This document shows positions 8,401 through 9,267 of a stretch of DNA of 9,267 nt, one piece after another. A model generated the notes under the pieces. The model was given only the letters and a program-made list of their open reading frames with translations. It ran no database searches and was not told the DNA's origin. This DNA comes from an uncultured Porphyromonadaceae bacterium (GTDB lineage Bacteria > Bacteroidota > Bacteroidia > Bacteroidales > Muribaculaceae), in NCBI GenBank assembly GCA_947176285.1, contig CAMWQF010000097.1:1-9267 (forward strand), written 5' to 3'. Each line of letters starts with the position of its first letter. Positions within the stretch are counted from its first letter, which is position 1. The position numbers and the translations under genes are program-made.

Positions 8401-9145
8401 GTGTGGATGTGATTCTGATTCAGAATCTGTTCGCCTGATTAATGATGCACGCGGTATGCTCAATAAAATATCAGAAAGCGGAGAATATGATGGTTTTGGT
8501 ATTGTGAAAATTGTTAGAGCATACTCTGTTGATGATGATATTATTGTTGGAGGACACAAGATTCCTACTCTAAGACAACAGATAGCAGACAGCAATTGTC
8601 GCTCTGTTTCGGATTATATAAATTCTAATGAGGATTTTGTCGGTGTCTTTATGGTAGGAGCCGGACAGTATATAGCCAAATTGAGAAAGAAATATGAGGA
8701 AGCCGGGGATTCTTATCGAGCATTGATTTTGCAATCGCTCGCAGATCGTCTTGCCGAGGCATCCTCGGAATTGATGCACTATTTAGTAAGGAAAAAATAT
8801 TGGGGATATTCAATTGATGAAGAATTTGACACAGCGCGCATTCTTCGTGGCGAATTCAGAGGAATACGCCCCGCTATGGGATATCCGATGCTTCCGGACC
8901 AACTTCTCAACAAAGAAATATTTGAGATTCTCGAGCCGGAAAGCGGCAAGAGGGTAGAACTGACTGAAAATGGCGCAATGCGCCCGTCATCCACCGTAAG
9001 CGGACTCTACATTTCCAATCCGGAAGCACGATATTTCACCATTGGTTGTGATGTTTGCGACGATCAGTTGGACGATTATTCCAAGAGAAGAGGTCTGACT
9101 CAAAAAAGAACAAGAGAAGTTCTAAGCCTACAAACACCAAACTGA
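5471..9145 (+). CDS. metH: Cobalamin-dependent methionine synthase
   Basis: MetH transfers the methyl group of 5-methyl-THF through cobalamin to homocysteine. At 1224 aa it has the full modular length (E. coli 1227). Modules in order: homocysteine domain (about 10-330) with zinc ligands Cys249 (LNCSFG) and Cys312/Cys313 (GGCCGTTP); folate domain (about 371-640; NFLVVGERCNVAGS, VDSSNWEV, NSISLKEGE, ATGLEEH, TSGGISNLSFAFRG); cobalamin cap (about 670-755); cobalamin domain with DVHDIGKN, where His774 is the cobalt ligand, SGLITPS from Ser819, and GGATTS; and an AdoMet reactivation domain (about 930-1224) with LADRLAEA, RGIRPAMGYP (Arg1133) and Tyr1188-Phe1189. Oddities in the last domain are Asn961 where E. 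coli has AdoMet-contacting Asp946, cysteines 976/978/980 and 1193/1196, and a spacing about 16 residues shorter. The start at 5471 is the natural one. It lies downstream of metF, which supplies its methyl donor. Confidence 0.97.
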   Translation: MNLKEFFGILRERVLVLDGAMGTMIQRYSLTECDFRGSRFENHPSRLSGCNDLLCLTRPDILEEIHKAYIEAGADIISTDTFNANAISMADYSLHDDSSLIREINRAGASIAKKAVNDFITSHADRKVFVAGSIGPTNKSATMSPDVTDPANRNITYDDLYTAYLDQAIGLIEGGVDILLFETVFDTLNLKAGLDAAHKAMKECGRELPIMVSATVSDKSGRTLSGQTLPAFATSVEDYPCVVSLGLNCSFGPKDIITHLKELGKSTSKFISVHPNAGLPDALGRYDVDPKKFVEELTPVFYESLANIVGGCCGTTPEHIAALRNFIDTFIVSELSGNSSGSYNIIHKPHKLEKALRISGLERVEVCPENNFLVVGERCNVAGSRKFLRLIKEKNYDEAIVIAAKQVEDGAMVIDINMDDPLLDAAKEMVHFLRLYASEPEVAKVPVMVDSSNWEVVESALKNLQGKSIVNSISLKEGEDAFIAKAKRIRELGAAVIVMAFDEIGQADTYQRKIEVCDRAYQILTDKCGFKGEDIIFDVNVMAVATGLEEHSRYGIDFIEAVRWVKNNLPGARTSGGISNLSFAFRGKNALREAMHTVFLYHAIAAGLDMAIMNPASAMTYDEIDPALRSLIEDVVLARRPEASDALAEYAMTDKSMEKSKSSDSERDLSVPVEKRVTDAVIAGKDDFLKEDLELLSSEMKAVDIVEGPLMEGMKRVGALFGEGKMFLPQVVKTARVMKMAVDILQPKLVAESTKIGANKAGKVLLATVKGDVHDIGKNIVSIVLACNNFDVIDLGVMVPAEDIVATAIKEQPDIICLSGLITPSLAEMAATAEALAKAGLEIPLLIGGATTSPLHTALKIAPVYTGPVVHMRDASQNPIAAAKLLDKSEKKDYIASIQEEQRSLRESYSTSVKKYLPLEEARIKGRKNVNDSYRSPEPICGVDKIAVKNFSIEELTPLINWKMLLHAWGLHGQGCKCGCDSDSESVRLINDARGMLNKISESGEYDGFGIVKIVRAYSVDDDIIVGGHKIPTLRQQIADSNCRSVSDYINSNEDFVGVFMVGAGQYIAKLRKKYEEAGDSYRALILQSLADRLAEASSELMHYLVRKKYWGYSIDEEFDTARILRGEFRGIRPAMGYPMLPDQLLNKEIFEILEPESGKRVELTENGAMRPSSTVSGLYISNPEARYFTIGCDVCDDQLDDYSKRRGLTQKRTREVLSLQTPN

Positions 9146-9190
9146 CGATCTTCAACATAATTTTCCCTGTATAATTAATAACTTAAAAAT

Positions 9191-9267
9191 TTAGACTCCG
9201 TATAAATTCTTCTCTAAGAGCCGGTGCCTTTTCACCTCTGCCGCACTAGTCAAACGTAGTAGTGCTG
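9191..9267 (-). CDS. Possible 3' end of a convergent gene (edge fragment)
   Basis: On the reverse strand one frame is open from the right edge for 24 codons and ends in TAA (complement of 9191-9193). It would read ALLRLTSAAEV, KRHRLLEKN, LYGV, a charged helix-like tail that I do not recognise. The other two reverse frames stop soon after the edge. The layout would make it convergent with metH, leaving a 45-base gap in which I see no clear terminator. An open run this short can occur by chance, so this is only a candidate. Confidence 0.3.
   Translation of the reverse strand, partial: ALLRLTSAAEVKRHRLLEKNLYGV

Noticed and set aside
9188..9208. AATTTA...TAAATT inverted repeat as a metH terminator
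   Set aside because: The six-base stem is made only of A and T, lacks a GC core and has no T-run, so it would be too weak.

Overview
This window reads as an ordinary stretch of chromosome from a Bacteroidota bacterium, most likely of the order Bacteroidales. Three things support this: a type B (CHU_C) type IX secretion sorting domain at the left edge, AT-rich gaps with A-rich rather than strong Shine-Dalgarno leaders, and UvrA, MetF and MetH proteins that look like those of this phylum. A gut family such as Muribaculaceae would fit, but I cannot settle it from sequence alone.

Layout, left to right, all main genes on the + strand: (1) positions 1-1337 hold the 3' part of a large secreted surface protein ending in a type IX sorting domain; its start lies outside the window. 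(2) A 92-base AT-rich gap contains a short direct repeat and a weak bulged hairpin. (3) uvrA (1430-4264) encodes the damage-recognition ATPase of nucleotide excision repair and is followed by a clear intrinsic terminator (4269-4305). (4) A 128-base AT-rich gap leads to metF (4434-5390), methylenetetrahydrofolate reductase. (5) An 80-base gap with an inverted repeat leads to metH (5471-9145), the complete cobalamin-dependent methionine synthase. (6) The last 122 bases have no forward gene; a short open reverse frame (9191-9267) may be the 3' end of a convergent gene.

Functionally, metF and metH form a two-gene methionine unit: MetF makes the 5-methyl-THF that MetH uses to methylate homocysteine. 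The terminator after uvrA separates that unit from the repair gene. I see no mobile element, CRISPR array, tRNA, rRNA or convincing riboswitch, and no new multi-gene system. The points worth a second look are within proteins: UvrA has lost the first cysteine pair of its N-terminal zinc module, and the MetH reactivation domain has Asn at the position of an AdoMet-contacting Asp and carries two cysteine clusters.
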